Shown piece by piece: positions 35,374 through 44,480 of a stretch of 64,000 nucleotides of DNA. Source of the stretch: Massilia frigida (GTDB taxonomy: Bacteria > Pseudomonadota > Gammaproteobacteria > Burkholderiales > Burkholderiaceae_D); the NCBI RefSeq assembly GCF_011682175.1, contig NZ_WHJG01000033.1:1-64000 (forward strand). The letters run 5' to 3'. Positions within the stretch are counted from its first letter, which is position 1. Each line of letters starts with the position of its first letter. Made by a program: the position numbers and the translations under genes. A model generated the notes under the pieces. That model did no database searches. It was not told the DNA's origin and saw only the letters and a program-made list of their open reading frames with translations.

Positions 35374-35679
35374 ATGCCGACCCGCCACGCCAGCTTCGCC
35401 GAATTTTATCCTTACTACCTGACGCAGCACGCGACCGTGCTGTGCCGGCGGGCGCATTTTATCGGCAGCTCGTCGGCGCTCGCGGCGCTGGTGCAGTATG
35501 TGGACAGCATGAATCCGTGGTGGATCCTGGCGGCGCTCGTGTCGGGTTATGGCGGCGCCTGGATCGGGCATTTTTTCTATGAAAAGAACCGGCCAGCCTC
35601 GTTTGCACGGCCGCTGTATTCCTTCATGGGCGATTGGGTGATGTACTGGCAGATGTTGACGGGGAAGCTGAGCTGGTAG
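35374..35679 (+). CDS. Mpo1-like (DUF962) membrane protein
   Basis: A 101-residue protein with two or three hydrophobic segments and the family's histidine blocks FYPYYLTQH and GAWIGHFFYEKNRPASF. Yeast Mpo1 is an iron-dependent dioxygenase of 2-hydroxy fatty acids. Bacterial members have no proven role, but the conserved histidines suggest the same chemistry. AGGAGAG precedes ATG 35374, 18 bases after the hydrolase stop, so it is the third gene of the metY transcript. Confidence 0.85.
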   Translation: MPTRHASFAEFYPYYLTQHATVLCRRAHFIGSSSALAALVQYVDSMNPWWILAALVSGYGGAWIGHFFYEKNRPASFARPLYSFMGDWVMYWQMLTGKLSW

Positions 35680-35821
35680 TGCGGGCATGGTCAACGTCCA
35701 GCACTCCACCTGTGAATTCCCGTTCGTCCACGGCGATAAAAAGTTGAAAATTTGTAGGTTTATTCCGCGTTTTTTGCTGCTTGGACTACAATATTATTTT
35801 AACAAACTCAGGAAAATACCC

Positions 35822-36403
35822 ATGCTGAGGAAAATCGCCGCCTGCCTGCTTGCGCTAAGCGCACTGAACAGCCAGGCCGCCGAGCAGGCTTATGAGTTTA
35901 GCTACACCGGAGCAAGCTTGGACGGGGTCTGGGATGCCAACGTAAGCACCGGGGGAAAGTTTATCGTCGATGATCTGAACGGCGACGGCGTATTCACTTT
36001 GCCAGAAGTGAAATCGTTCACCTACAGATTCCCGGCGGTACAGCACTGTGGAGAAGATCCATCGATTCGCTGTACGTTGTCGGAGTTTAATTACGATCCA
36101 AAAGGCGCATTGACTCTCTGGTATAGCTACAGCCAACAGATAGGAAATGGCACCCCTCCGTCCGATGGCGGAAGCATTTCCGATAGTATTGCCGTGACAC
36201 CCGACTAGCGCTTCTGGGGCCATTTCTTTGATCTTGGCGAGGGCTCTTACACCATCTATATGATGACCCCCGACACCAAGTTCGCGATCACGGCAGTGCC
36301 CGAACCGCACAGCTACCTGATGCTCGGTGTCGGCTTGCTAGCCGTTGGCGCGATGCGCCGCCGTGCAAAGCGGGCAACGCCAGCCATGGCCAACGCCATC
36401 TGA
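35822..36403 (+). pseudogene. PEP-CTERM protein interrupted by an in-frame amber codon
   Basis: The reading frame starts at ATG 35822 with AGGA just upstream. It encodes a signal peptide (MLRKIAACLLALSALNSQAA) and about 128 residues, then meets TAG at 36206-36208. The same frame continues without any other stop for 64 residues: RFWGHFFDLGEGSYTIYMMT, then AVPEPHSYLMLGVGLLAVGA, then a basic tail, ending TGA at 36401-36403. The part after the stop is exactly a PEP-CTERM sorting signal. The product as read would be secreted but not sorted. It is either a recent nonsense mutation, a base-call error, or readthrough. GC content is lower than in its neighbours. Confidence 0.85.
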
Positions 36404-36466
36404 TCGATGCACACGGCGCCTGAAGTTCAGCACCGTGCCGGCAAGTCTGGCGCCCGGCGCTGTCTT

Positions 36467-37867
36467 TCAGGCGCGCGCCGCGGGCGCCAGCGGCGCGGCA
36501 AAATGCTGCGCCAGGGTTTGATGTAAACCATCCTCCACCGCGCACTCCACCTGGCGCGCCAGCGCGCTGCCGTCGAGCGTCATCGGCGAGTTCTTGTCGA
36601 GCTCGGTATCCTTGTCGAGGTCGATGGCCACGGCCGCATCGATCGCGGTCCGTCCGAACACGAACAGGCGGTACACATCGGCCAGCCGCAGCTTGTCGAC
36701 ATTGACCAGCAAGACCCAGTTCTCGGCGCTTTCGATGGCGCGCTTGCCCCAGCGTGAACGGGTGGTCACGTTCGCCTGCACCCGCCCGACCCAGCCCACC
36801 GCCAGCATCTGTTCGAGCAAGGTGGTCATTTCATCGTAGCCGATGCGCGTATGCGCGCGGATCGCGGCGGAAGACACCAGCGCCGTATCGCTCACCTGGG
36901 CGCGGCCGTGCAGCACCTTGAGGATGGCCATGGCGTCGACGAAGGCGCCGCCCGGCACCGGCTCATACCACCAGCGTTCGTACTTGACGATCGGCAGCGC
37001 GGCGGTCAGCAAGGCGCCGACCAGGGTGATCATCCACGACACGTAAATCCACAGCAGGAACAGCGGCAGCGCCGCCAGCGCGCCGTAAATGATGGCGTAG
37101 GTCGGAAAGCGGCTGACGAACATGGCGAACAGGCGCTTGGCGAGCTCGAAGGCGACCGCCGCCACCAGCCCGCCCCAGACCGCATCGCGCCAGTCGACGA
37201 AGCGGTTCGGCACCGTCATGTACAGCAGCGTGTAGGCACCGGTGGTCAGCCCGACCGAGGCCGCCGTGTAGAACAGGGTACTCAGGAATGGCAGGTTGCT
37301 GGCCAGCGCGCTGGTGGCCATGAACAGTTGCGAGGTGGCCGTCAGCGACAACCCGAACAGCAGCGGGCCGAGCGTGACCAGGGCCCAGTAAATGGTCACG
37401 CGCTGGCCGATCGGACGCACTTCGCGCACGCGCCATATCTGGTTGAAGGCGCGCTCGATCATGTTCATCATCGCCGCCGAGGTCAACACCAGCGCCACCG
37501 CGCCGACCGCCGACAGGCTCTTGGCCTTGCTGGCGAACTGGGTCAGGTTGCCGGTGATGGTGTTGGCGATGGCCTTGGGCATCAGGGTCTGGACGAAATA
37601 CGCTTCCAGTGCCACTCGGAAATTGCTAAACACGGGAAAGGTCGTGAAAATGGCCAGCACGATGGTCAGCAGCGGCACCAGTGCGAGCGTGGTGGTGAAC
37701 GTGAGGCTGCCTGCCACCTGCGGCAATTTCTCTTCGTTGAGGCGGCGCCGGGCGAAGCGCAGCAAGTCGCGCGCTTCGCTCCAGGTCAGGCCACGCACCA
37801 TATCGACGCTGCTATTGATCATTTCGCTGGTGGATCGGGAAATCGAATGGACGGTTTTTGAAAGCAT
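36467..37867 (-). CDS. YihY/BrkB family inner membrane protein
   Basis: A 466-residue membrane protein of the YihY (formerly called RNase BN) family. The N-terminal 290 residues carry about six membrane segments with LPQVAGSLTFTTTLALVPLL, NMIERAFNQIWRV, YGALAALPLFLLWIYVSWMI. A C-terminal cytoplasmic extension of about 150 residues has a winged-helix-like pattern (YDEMTTLLEQMLAVGWVGRV). The function of the family is not established. ATG 37867 is preferred because a start further out would run into wrbA. ATG 37822 is also possible. It is divergent from wrbA. Confidence 0.85.
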   Translation of the reverse strand: MLSKTVHSISRSTSEMINSSVDMVRGLTWSEARDLLRFARRRLNEEKLPQVAGSLTFTTTLALVPLLTIVLAIFTTFPVFSNFRVALEAYFVQTLMPKAIANTITGNLTQFASKAKSLSAVGAVALVLTSAAMMNMIERAFNQIWRVREVRPIGQRVTIYWALVTLGPLLFGLSLTATSQLFMATSALASNLPFLSTLFYTAASVGLTTGAYTLLYMTVPNRFVDWRDAVWGGLVAAVAFELAKRLFAMFVSRFPTYAIIYGALAALPLFLLWIYVSWMITLVGALLTAALPIVKYERWWYEPVPGGAFVDAMAILKVLHGRAQVSDTALVSSAAIRAHTRIGYDEMTTLLEQMLAVGWVGRVQANVTTRSRWGKRAIESAENWVLLVNVDKLRLADVYRLFVFGRTAIDAAVAIDLDKDTELDKNSPMTLDGSALARQVECAVEDGLHQTLAQHFAAPLAPAARA

Positions 37868-37886
37868 GTATCGTGAAAACGCGTGA

Positions 37887-38551
<665 letters not shown>

Positions 38552-38552
<1 letters not shown>

Positions 38553-38956
38553 TGCAAGCGCCCAAGTACTTTCACATCGGCGCCATCGCCAGCCTGGCGG
38601 TGCTGATCGCCTGGCTGCTGGCCTGGGAAATCGTGGTCGCGCCCCTGCGCCCCGGCAGCTGGATCCTGGCGCTCAAGGCCCTGCCCCTGCTGATTCCCCT
38701 GGGCGGCGTGATCAAGCGCGATATTTACACCTTGCAATGGTCGTCGATGGTGATTTTGCTGTACTTCACCGAAGGCGTGGTGCGCGCCTGGAGCGACAAG
38801 CTGCCGGAATCGCGCATGATGGCGCTCGGCGAAATCGTGCTCGTGTTCGTCTATTTCGCCTGCGCGCTGCTGTACCTGCGCCCCTATAAAAAGGCCGCGA
38901 AAAAGATGGCCAAGGAATTGCTGGAGAAGGTGAACTGCACCAAATCGACGAAGTGA
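38552..38956 (+). CDS. DUF2069 membrane protein
   Basis: A 134-residue protein with three or four hydrophobic segments (IGAIASLAVLIAWLLAWEIV, WILALKALPLLIPLGGVI, MVILLYFTEGVVRAW, ALGEIVLVFVYFACALLYL) and a lysine-rich tail. It matches the DUF2069 pattern RTYTLQWSSMVILLYFTEG-like seen here as DIYTLQWSSMVILLYFTEGV. No function is known. In proteobacteria this family often follows wrbA, as it does here. GGAG 7 bases before ATG overlaps the wrbA end. Confidence 0.85.
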
Positions 38957-40386
38957 ACTCCTTGAACAGTACAGCGCCGGGCAACGGCTTCCTGCAGCGC
39001 TGCCGCGCCATCGCCGGCCCGGCCCACGTGCTCACCAGCGAGGCCGACATGGCGCCCTTCCTGACCGACTGGCGCGGCCGCTTCACCGGGCGCGCGCTGG
39101 CGGTGCTGCGTCCGGCCGACCCGGGCCAGGTGGCGCAACTGGTGCACGCCTGCGCCGCGCACCGCGTGCCGCTGGTGCCGCAGGGCGGCAAGACCGGCCT
39201 GGTGCTGGGCAGCGTGCCCGACGCCAGCGGCAGCGCGGTGGTGCTCTCGCTGGCGCGCCTGAACCGGGTGCGCGCGCTCGACCCGGTCAACCGCACCATC
39301 ACGGTCGACGCCGGCTGCATCCTGCAAACCATCCAGGAAGCGGCCGCCGCCGCCGGTTGCCTGTTTCCCCTGTCGCTGGCGGCCGAAGGCAGTTGCAGTA
39401 TCGGCGGCAACCTGTCGACCAATGCCGGCGGCACCGCCGTGCTACGCTATGGCAACACCCGCGAACTGTGCCTGGGCCTGGAAGTGGTCACCGCCCAGGG
39501 CGAACTCTGGAACGGCCTGCGCGCCCTGCGCAAGGACAATACCGGCTACGACCTGCGCGACCTGTTCATCGGCGCCGAAGGTACCCTGGGCGTGATCACC
39601 GGCGCCGTGCTGCGCCTGTTCCCGCAACCGAAGGCCTCGATCACGGCGCTGGTCGCGATTGCCGCGCCGCGCCAGGCGCTCGACCTGTTGAGCCTGGCCC
39701 AGGACCGCTGCGGCGCCAGCCTGACCGGCTTCGAGCTGATGTCCGACTTTTGCCTGCGCCTGGTCGCCACCCATTTCCCCAGCCTGGCGCAGCCGTTCGT
39801 GACGCGCCACGCCCAGTACGTGCTGCTGGAACTGTCGAGCAGCGAGTCGGAACAGCATGCCGTTGGCCTGCTGGAAGACACCATTGCCGACGCCATCGCC
39901 CAGGACATCGCCGACGACGCCGTGGTCGCCACCTCGGTGGCCCAGTCGCTGGCCCTGTGGCAACTGCGCGAACACATTCCGCTGGCGCAGGCGGCGGCCG
40001 GCAAGAACATCAAGCACGACATCGCCCTGCCGGTGTCCTGCATTGCCGACTTCATCGACAGCACCGACGCCAAAGTGCTGGCGGCCTATCCCGGCTGCCA
40101 GCTGGTCTGCTTCGGCCATGTGGGCGACGGCAACCTGCACTACAACGTGGCGCCGCCGCCGGGCACCCCGCACGAGGATTTCCTGGCGCATCAGGACGCG
40201 CTCAACCGCATCGTGCACGACAGCGTGGCGGCGTACGCCGGCTCGATGTCGGCCGAGCATGGCATTGGCGCCCTCAAACGAGACGAACTCAAGCGATATA
40301 AATCGGATGTGGAACTGAACATGATGCGTGCCATCAAAGCGGCGCTCGACCCGCTGGGCATTATGAACCCTGGAAAAATCCTGTGA
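38953..40386 (+). CDS. FAD-binding oxidoreductase, GlcD / D-2-hydroxyacid dehydrogenase type
   Basis: A 477-residue flavoprotein of the PCMH fold. The FAD_binding_4 domain (about 45-185) shows VPLVPQGGKTGLVLGSVP, TVDAGCILQTIQEAA and CSIGGNLSTNAGGTAVLRYG. The C-terminal FAD oxidase domain ends MSAEHGIGALKRDELKRYK and LGIMNPGKIL. The metal-binding histidines are in CFGHVGDGNLHYNV. Members oxidise D-lactate, glycolate or D-2-hydroxyglutarate; the exact substrate cannot be told. It starts with GTG in a GTGA overlap with the DUF2069 gene. Confidence 0.88.
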   Translation: MNSLNSTAPGNGFLQRCRAIAGPAHVLTSEADMAPFLTDWRGRFTGRALAVLRPADPGQVAQLVHACAAHRVPLVPQGGKTGLVLGSVPDASGSAVVLSLARLNRVRALDPVNRTITVDAGCILQTIQEAAAAAGCLFPLSLAAEGSCSIGGNLSTNAGGTAVLRYGNTRELCLGLEVVTAQGELWNGLRALRKDNTGYDLRDLFIGAEGTLGVITGAVLRLFPQPKASITALVAIAAPRQALDLLSLAQDRCGASLTGFELMSDFCLRLVATHFPSLAQPFVTRHAQYVLLELSSSESEQHAVGLLEDTIADAIAQDIADDAVVATSVAQSLALWQLREHIPLAQAAAGKNIKHDIALPVSCIADFIDSTDAKVLAAYPGCQLVCFGHVGDGNLHYNVAPPPGTPHEDFLAHQDALNRIVHDSVAAYAGSMSAEHGIGALKRDELKRYKSDVELNMMRAIKAALDPLGIMNPGKIL

Positions 40387-40403
40387 ATCCGGAGCGAGCA
40401 ATC

Positions 40404-40850
40404 ATGCTACATCCCCTGCACATCCTGGCGCTGTGCGCCCTGGGCGGCGCCGCGCATGCCGGCCCCATCTATAAATGCAGCACTGGCGGCAAGGTCATCT
40501 ACGCCGACCAGCCCTGCGCCAGCGGCAACAGCACCCAGCTCGACGCGGCGCCCGCGCCCGATCCAAACGCGGCCCGCGAAGCGCAGCGCCAGAAGGACTT
40601 GCTGGCCCGCTTGCAAAAAGAACGCGCCACGCGCGATGCCAGGCAGGCGCAGGCGGCCCGCGCCGACGCCCGCGCCAACCGGGCCGCCGCCGCGCGGCAA
40701 GCGACGTGCGCCAGCGCGCAGCAGCAACAGTCGAAGGAACAACAGCGGCTGGCCGCCGAAGCCGCCAAGGCCGGCGGCATGGGCAAAGCCGAGCGCGACC
40801 AGCGCGCACTGAACACGGCCCGGGCGCGCGACGCCGCGTGCCGTCAATGA
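40404..40850 (+). CDS. DUF4124 domain protein, exported
   Basis: A 148-residue protein. The signal peptide MLHPLHILALCALGGAAHAG is followed by the DUF4124 core IYKCSTGGKVIYADQPC with its paired cysteines, then a long Ala/Arg/Gln-rich helical region and a C-terminal Cys. The function is unknown. ATG 40404 has GGAG 9 bases upstream and is preferred over an upstream GTG overlapping the previous stop. It ends in an ATGA overlap with the permease gene. Confidence 0.82.
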   Translation: MLHPLHILALCALGGAAHAGPIYKCSTGGKVIYADQPCASGNSTQLDAAPAPDPNAAREAQRQKDLLARLQKERATRDARQAQAARADARANRAAAARQATCASAQQQQSKEQQRLAAEAAKAGGMGKAERDQRALNTARARDAACRQ

Positions 40851-43387
40851 AGACCCTGTCACGCTGGCTGCTGCTGGGCGAGTGGCGCGCGCACCCGGTG
40901 CGGGCCCTGCTGGCGGTGGCGGCGATCGCGGTCGGCGTGGCCATGGGGTTTGCCATCCACCTGATCAACGCCTCCGCCTTCAACGAATTCTCGGCGGCCG
41001 TCAAGAGCCTGTCGGGCCAGGCCGACATCCAGGTATCGGCACGTGAAAGCGGTTTCGACGAAACGATTTATCCGCGCCTGGCCGGGCACCCTTCGGTGGC
41101 GGTGGCCTCGCCCGTACTGACCCTGAACGCCGGCGTGCCCGGCGCCCAGGGCAATCTCAAGATCATCGGCCTGGACGCCTTTCGCGCCGGTTTCGTTTCG
41201 CCCGGCCTGCTCGGCGCCACCGATGGCGAGAACATGGCCGACGTGCTGGCCGACGACGCCGTGTTCCTGTCGCCGGCGGCCATGAGCTGGCTCAAGACGC
41301 AGCGCGGCGGCAGCGTGCAGCTGCGTTCGGGCACGCGCGACTTCACCCTGCGCGTGGCCGGCGGCCTGCAACAGGCGCGCCCCGGCCAGCGCATCGGCGT
41401 GATGGACATCGGCGCGGCCCAGTGGCGCTTCGACAAGGTCGGCACGCTTTCCCGCATCGACCTGCGCCTGCGCGACGGCATCGACCGCGACAGCTTCGAG
41501 CGCGCGCTGGCGCGCGAACTCGAACGCGATTTCCCCGGCCGTTTCAATGTCGGCCAGCCCAACGACGAAGACACCGAAAGCCGCAACCAGGGCATGAGCC
41601 GCGCCTACCGCGTCAACCTCACGGTACTGGCCCTGGTGGCCCTGTTCACCGGCGCCTTCCTGGTGTTTTCGACCCAGGCACTGTCCGTGATCCGGCGCCG
41701 CAGCCAGTTCGCGCTGCTGCGCGTGCTTGGCGTCGAACGCGGCCAGCTGCTGCGCCAGGTGATGCTCGAAGGCGCCAGCCTGGGTCTCATCGGCGCGCTG
41801 GCCGGCATCGGTGCCGGCTACGCGCTGGCCGCCACCGCCCTGCACTTTTTTGGCGGCGACCTGGGCGCCGGCTACTTTACCGGGGCGCGTCCGGCGGTGC
41901 AGTTCACCCCCGTGGCAGCCGTGGTTTTCTTTGCCCTGGGCCTGGGCGTCGCCCTGCTCGGCTGCATGGCGCCCGCCTTCGAAGCCTCGCGCGCGGCGCC
42001 CGCCGTGGCCCTCAAATCGGGTACCGACGAAGTCGCGCTGGCGCGCCTGGCGCGCATCTGGCCATCGGTGCTGTGCATCGTGCTGGCTGGCGCCATGGCG
42101 TTCGCGCCGCCCGTGTTCGAGCTGCCCCTGTTCGGTTACGCCGCCATCGGCCTGCTGCTGATCGGCGGCATCGGCCTGATGCCGCGCCTGGCCGCCTCCC
42201 TTTTCGGCCTGGTCAACCGCGTGGCGATGCGCCGCAATGTGCGCCATCCGGTGCTGGCCCTGACCATGGCGCGCCTGGCCAACGCCTCCGGCCAGGCCGC
42301 CATCGCCCTGGGCGGCGTGCTATCGAGCTTCAGCCTGATGGTGGCGATGGCGATCATGGTCTCCAGCTTTCGCGTCTCGCTCGACGACTGGCTGGTGCAG
42401 CTGCTGCCGGCCGACCTGTATGTGCGCATTGCCAGCGGCGGTAGCGCCGGCGGCCTGGGTCCGCCCGAACAGGCCGCGCTGCGCGCGCTGCCGGGCGCCG
42501 CGCGCGTCGATTTCCTGCGTTCGCGCCAGGTGTCGCTCGACCCGGCCCGGCCCGACGTGCTGCTCATGGCGCGCACCATCGACGCTGCCGACCCGTCGCG
42601 CACGATCCTGATCCGTGGCGCGACGGTCCCGGTGCCCGACGGCGCGGTGCCGGTGTGGGTGTCCGAAGCGATGGTCGACCTGTATGGCGTCAAGGCCGGC
42701 GGCGTGCTGCGCATGCCCCTTGCCGGCCGCCTGCGCGACTTTTTCGTGGCCGGCGTGTGGCGCGACTACGCCACCCAGGCCGGCTCGGTGCAGATGCGCC
42801 TGTCCGACTACCGCGCCCTGACCGGCGACATGCACGTCAACGATGCCGCGATGTGGGTCGCCAAAGGCGCCACGGCCGACCGGCTGGAACAGCAGATCCG
42901 CGCCCTGCCCTTCGGGCGCACCCTCGATTTCGCCAAGCCGGGCGATATCCGCGCGCTCAGCATGACCATTTTCGACCGCAGCTTCGCCGTCACCTACGTG
43001 CTCGAAGCGATCGCCATCGCCATCGGCCTGGCCGGCGTGGCCGCCACCTTCTCGGCCCAGACCTTGGCGCGCGCCAAGGAATTCGGCATGCTGCGCCACG
43101 TGGGCGTCACGCGCGGGCAGGTGCTGCGCATCCTGGCGCTGGAAGGCGGGGCGCTGACCGCGCTGGGCGTGGCCTGCGGCTTCGGTCTTGGCTTCATCAT
43201 CAGCACGATCCTGGTCTACGTGGTCAACCCGCAATCGTTCCACTGGTCGATGCAGCTGCATGTGCCGTGGACGCTGGTGGGCAGCGTGGCTGCCGTGCTG
43301 CTGGTGGCGTCGGTCGCAACCGCGCTGGTGTCGGGGCGCTTCGCCCTGTCGGGCGGACCTATTCGAGCAGTCAGGGAGGACTGGTGA
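40847..43387 (+). CDS. FtsX-type ABC transporter permease (YbbP/AttFG-like)
   Basis: An 846-residue permease in which two FtsX modules are fused. TM1 is near 18-40, followed by a large periplasmic domain, then three membrane helices (about 262-400, VNLTVLALVALFTGAFLVFS), a middle group near 405-450, a second periplasmic domain, and a final three-helix FtsX module (from about 710, VTYVLEAIAIAIGLAGVAAT) ending in a Gly-rich helix. Such proteins move lipids or lipoproteins or transmit ATPase motion to the periplasm. They normally need a LolD-like ATPase. No such gene is adjacent, which is unusual. It is coupled on both sides by 4-base overlaps. Confidence 0.88.
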   Translation: MKTLSRWLLLGEWRAHPVRALLAVAAIAVGVAMGFAIHLINASAFNEFSAAVKSLSGQADIQVSARESGFDETIYPRLAGHPSVAVASPVLTLNAGVPGAQGNLKIIGLDAFRAGFVSPGLLGATDGENMADVLADDAVFLSPAAMSWLKTQRGGSVQLRSGTRDFTLRVAGGLQQARPGQRIGVMDIGAAQWRFDKVGTLSRIDLRLRDGIDRDSFERALARELERDFPGRFNVGQPNDEDTESRNQGMSRAYRVNLTVLALVALFTGAFLVFSTQALSVIRRRSQFALLRVLGVERGQLLRQVMLEGASLGLIGALAGIGAGYALAATALHFFGGDLGAGYFTGARPAVQFTPVAAVVFFALGLGVALLGCMAPAFEASRAAPAVALKSGTDEVALARLARIWPSVLCIVLAGAMAFAPPVFELPLFGYAAIGLLLIGGIGLMPRLAASLFGLVNRVAMRRNVRHPVLALTMARLANASGQAAIALGGVLSSFSLMVAMAIMVSSFRVSLDDWLVQLLPADLYVRIASGGSAGGLGPPEQAALRALPGAARVDFLRSRQVSLDPARPDVLLMARTIDAADPSRTILIRGATVPVPDGAVPVWVSEAMVDLYGVKAGGVLRMPLAGRLRDFFVAGVWRDYATQAGSVQMRLSDYRALTGDMHVNDAAMWVAKGATADRLEQQIRALPFGRTLDFAKPGDIRALSMTIFDRSFAVTYVLEAIAIAIGLAGVAATFSAQTLARAKEFGMLRHVGVTRGQVLRILALEGGALTALGVACGFGLGFIISTILVYVVNPQSFHWSMQLHVPWTLVGSVAAVLLVASVATALVSGRFALSGGPIRAVREDW

Positions 43388-44454
43388 AACGATACATTTT
43401 CGCGCTGCTGCTGGCGGCGGCGCACACCTGCCAGGCGGCCCCGCCGGTGTTCGGGCTTGTCGCGCCCGGGCGCGCGCTTGCCTTCCCGGCGGACTACGGC
43501 GCCCATCCCGACTACCGCACCGAATGGTGGTACGTCACCGGCTGGCTGAAGACCGGCGACGGCAAGCCGCTGGGGTTCCAGGTCACCTTCTTCCGCAGCG
43601 CCACCGGGCATGACCGCGCCAATCCGAGCGCGTTCGCACCCAAGCAGCTGGTGATCGGCCACGCCGCGCTGTCCGACCCCGCGCTCGGCAAACTGGTGCA
43701 CGACCAGCGCACCGTGCGCGAAGGCTTCGGCCTGGCGCACGCCAAGACCGGCACCACCGACCTCAAACTGGACGACTGGCGCATGCTGCGCGCGGCCGAC
43801 GGCAGCTACCAGGTGAGCATCGTCTCGCCGCACCTGACCCTGAACCTGACCCTGGCGCCGACCCAGCCGGTGCTGGCGCAGGGCGAGCAAGGCTACTCGC
43901 CCAAGAGTGCGCAAGGCCGGCACGCCAGCTACTACTACAGCGAACCGCAGCTCAAGGTACGCGGCATGGCCGCTGCCGGCGGCGGCGCCGCGCACGCGGT
44001 CGAAGGGAGCGCCTGGCTCGATCACGAATGGTCCACCGAAGCGCTGCCGCCCGACACCCAGGGCTGGGATTGGGTCGGCGCCAATCTCGCGGACGGCTCG
44101 GCGCTGATGGCTTTCCAGATCCGCAGCAAACAAGGTGGTAAACTATGGGCGCACGCGACACTGCGCGACGCGGCCGGCAAAGTGACGCAATATGCCCCCG
44201 GCGACGTGGCATTTACGCCGCAGGCCCACTGGAAGTCGCCGCGCACGAATGCCGTCTACCCGGTGGCGACGCAAATAACGACGGGCGCCACCAACTGGCA
44301 GATCACCCCCCTGCAGCAAGACCAGGAGCTCGACTCGCGGCGCTCGACCGGCGCCGTGTACTGGGAAGGCGCGGTCACGGTCAAGCGCGATGGGGTGCAA
44401 GCCGGCCAGGGGTACCTTGAAATGACCGGTTACGACCGCGCGATGAAACTTTAA
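43384..44454 (+). CDS. AttH/CrtC-like exported lipocalin-fold protein
   Basis: A 356-residue protein with a signal peptide (RYIFALLLAAAHTCQA). The CrtC N-terminal lipocalin domain begins FPADYGAHPDYRTEWWYVTG and contains GFQVTFFRS and SAWLDHEWST, then GWDWVGANLADGSALMAFQI. Homologues include the AttH protein of AttEFGH transport systems and carotenoid 1,2-hydratase. AttH is the better analogue because of the permease next door. GTG 43384 overlaps the permease stop and has a strong AGGGAGG site. Confidence 0.87.
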   Translation: MKRYIFALLLAAAHTCQAAPPVFGLVAPGRALAFPADYGAHPDYRTEWWYVTGWLKTGDGKPLGFQVTFFRSATGHDRANPSAFAPKQLVIGHAALSDPALGKLVHDQRTVREGFGLAHAKTGTTDLKLDDWRMLRAADGSYQVSIVSPHLTLNLTLAPTQPVLAQGEQGYSPKSAQGRHASYYYSEPQLKVRGMAAAGGGAAHAVEGSAWLDHEWSTEALPPDTQGWDWVGANLADGSALMAFQIRSKQGGKLWAHATLRDAAGKVTQYAPGDVAFTPQAHWKSPRTNAVYPVATQITTGATNWQITPLQQDQELDSRRSTGAVYWEGAVTVKRDGVQAGQGYLEMTGYDRAMKL

Positions 44455-44480
44455 AAAACGAACACTGAAGCACTGACACG

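Noticed and set aside
40475-40846. N-terminal extension of the FtsX permease
   Set aside because: Overlaps the DUF4124 gene in another frame and is Arg/Gly-rich. The ATG at 40847 is followed by a normal membrane-protein start.
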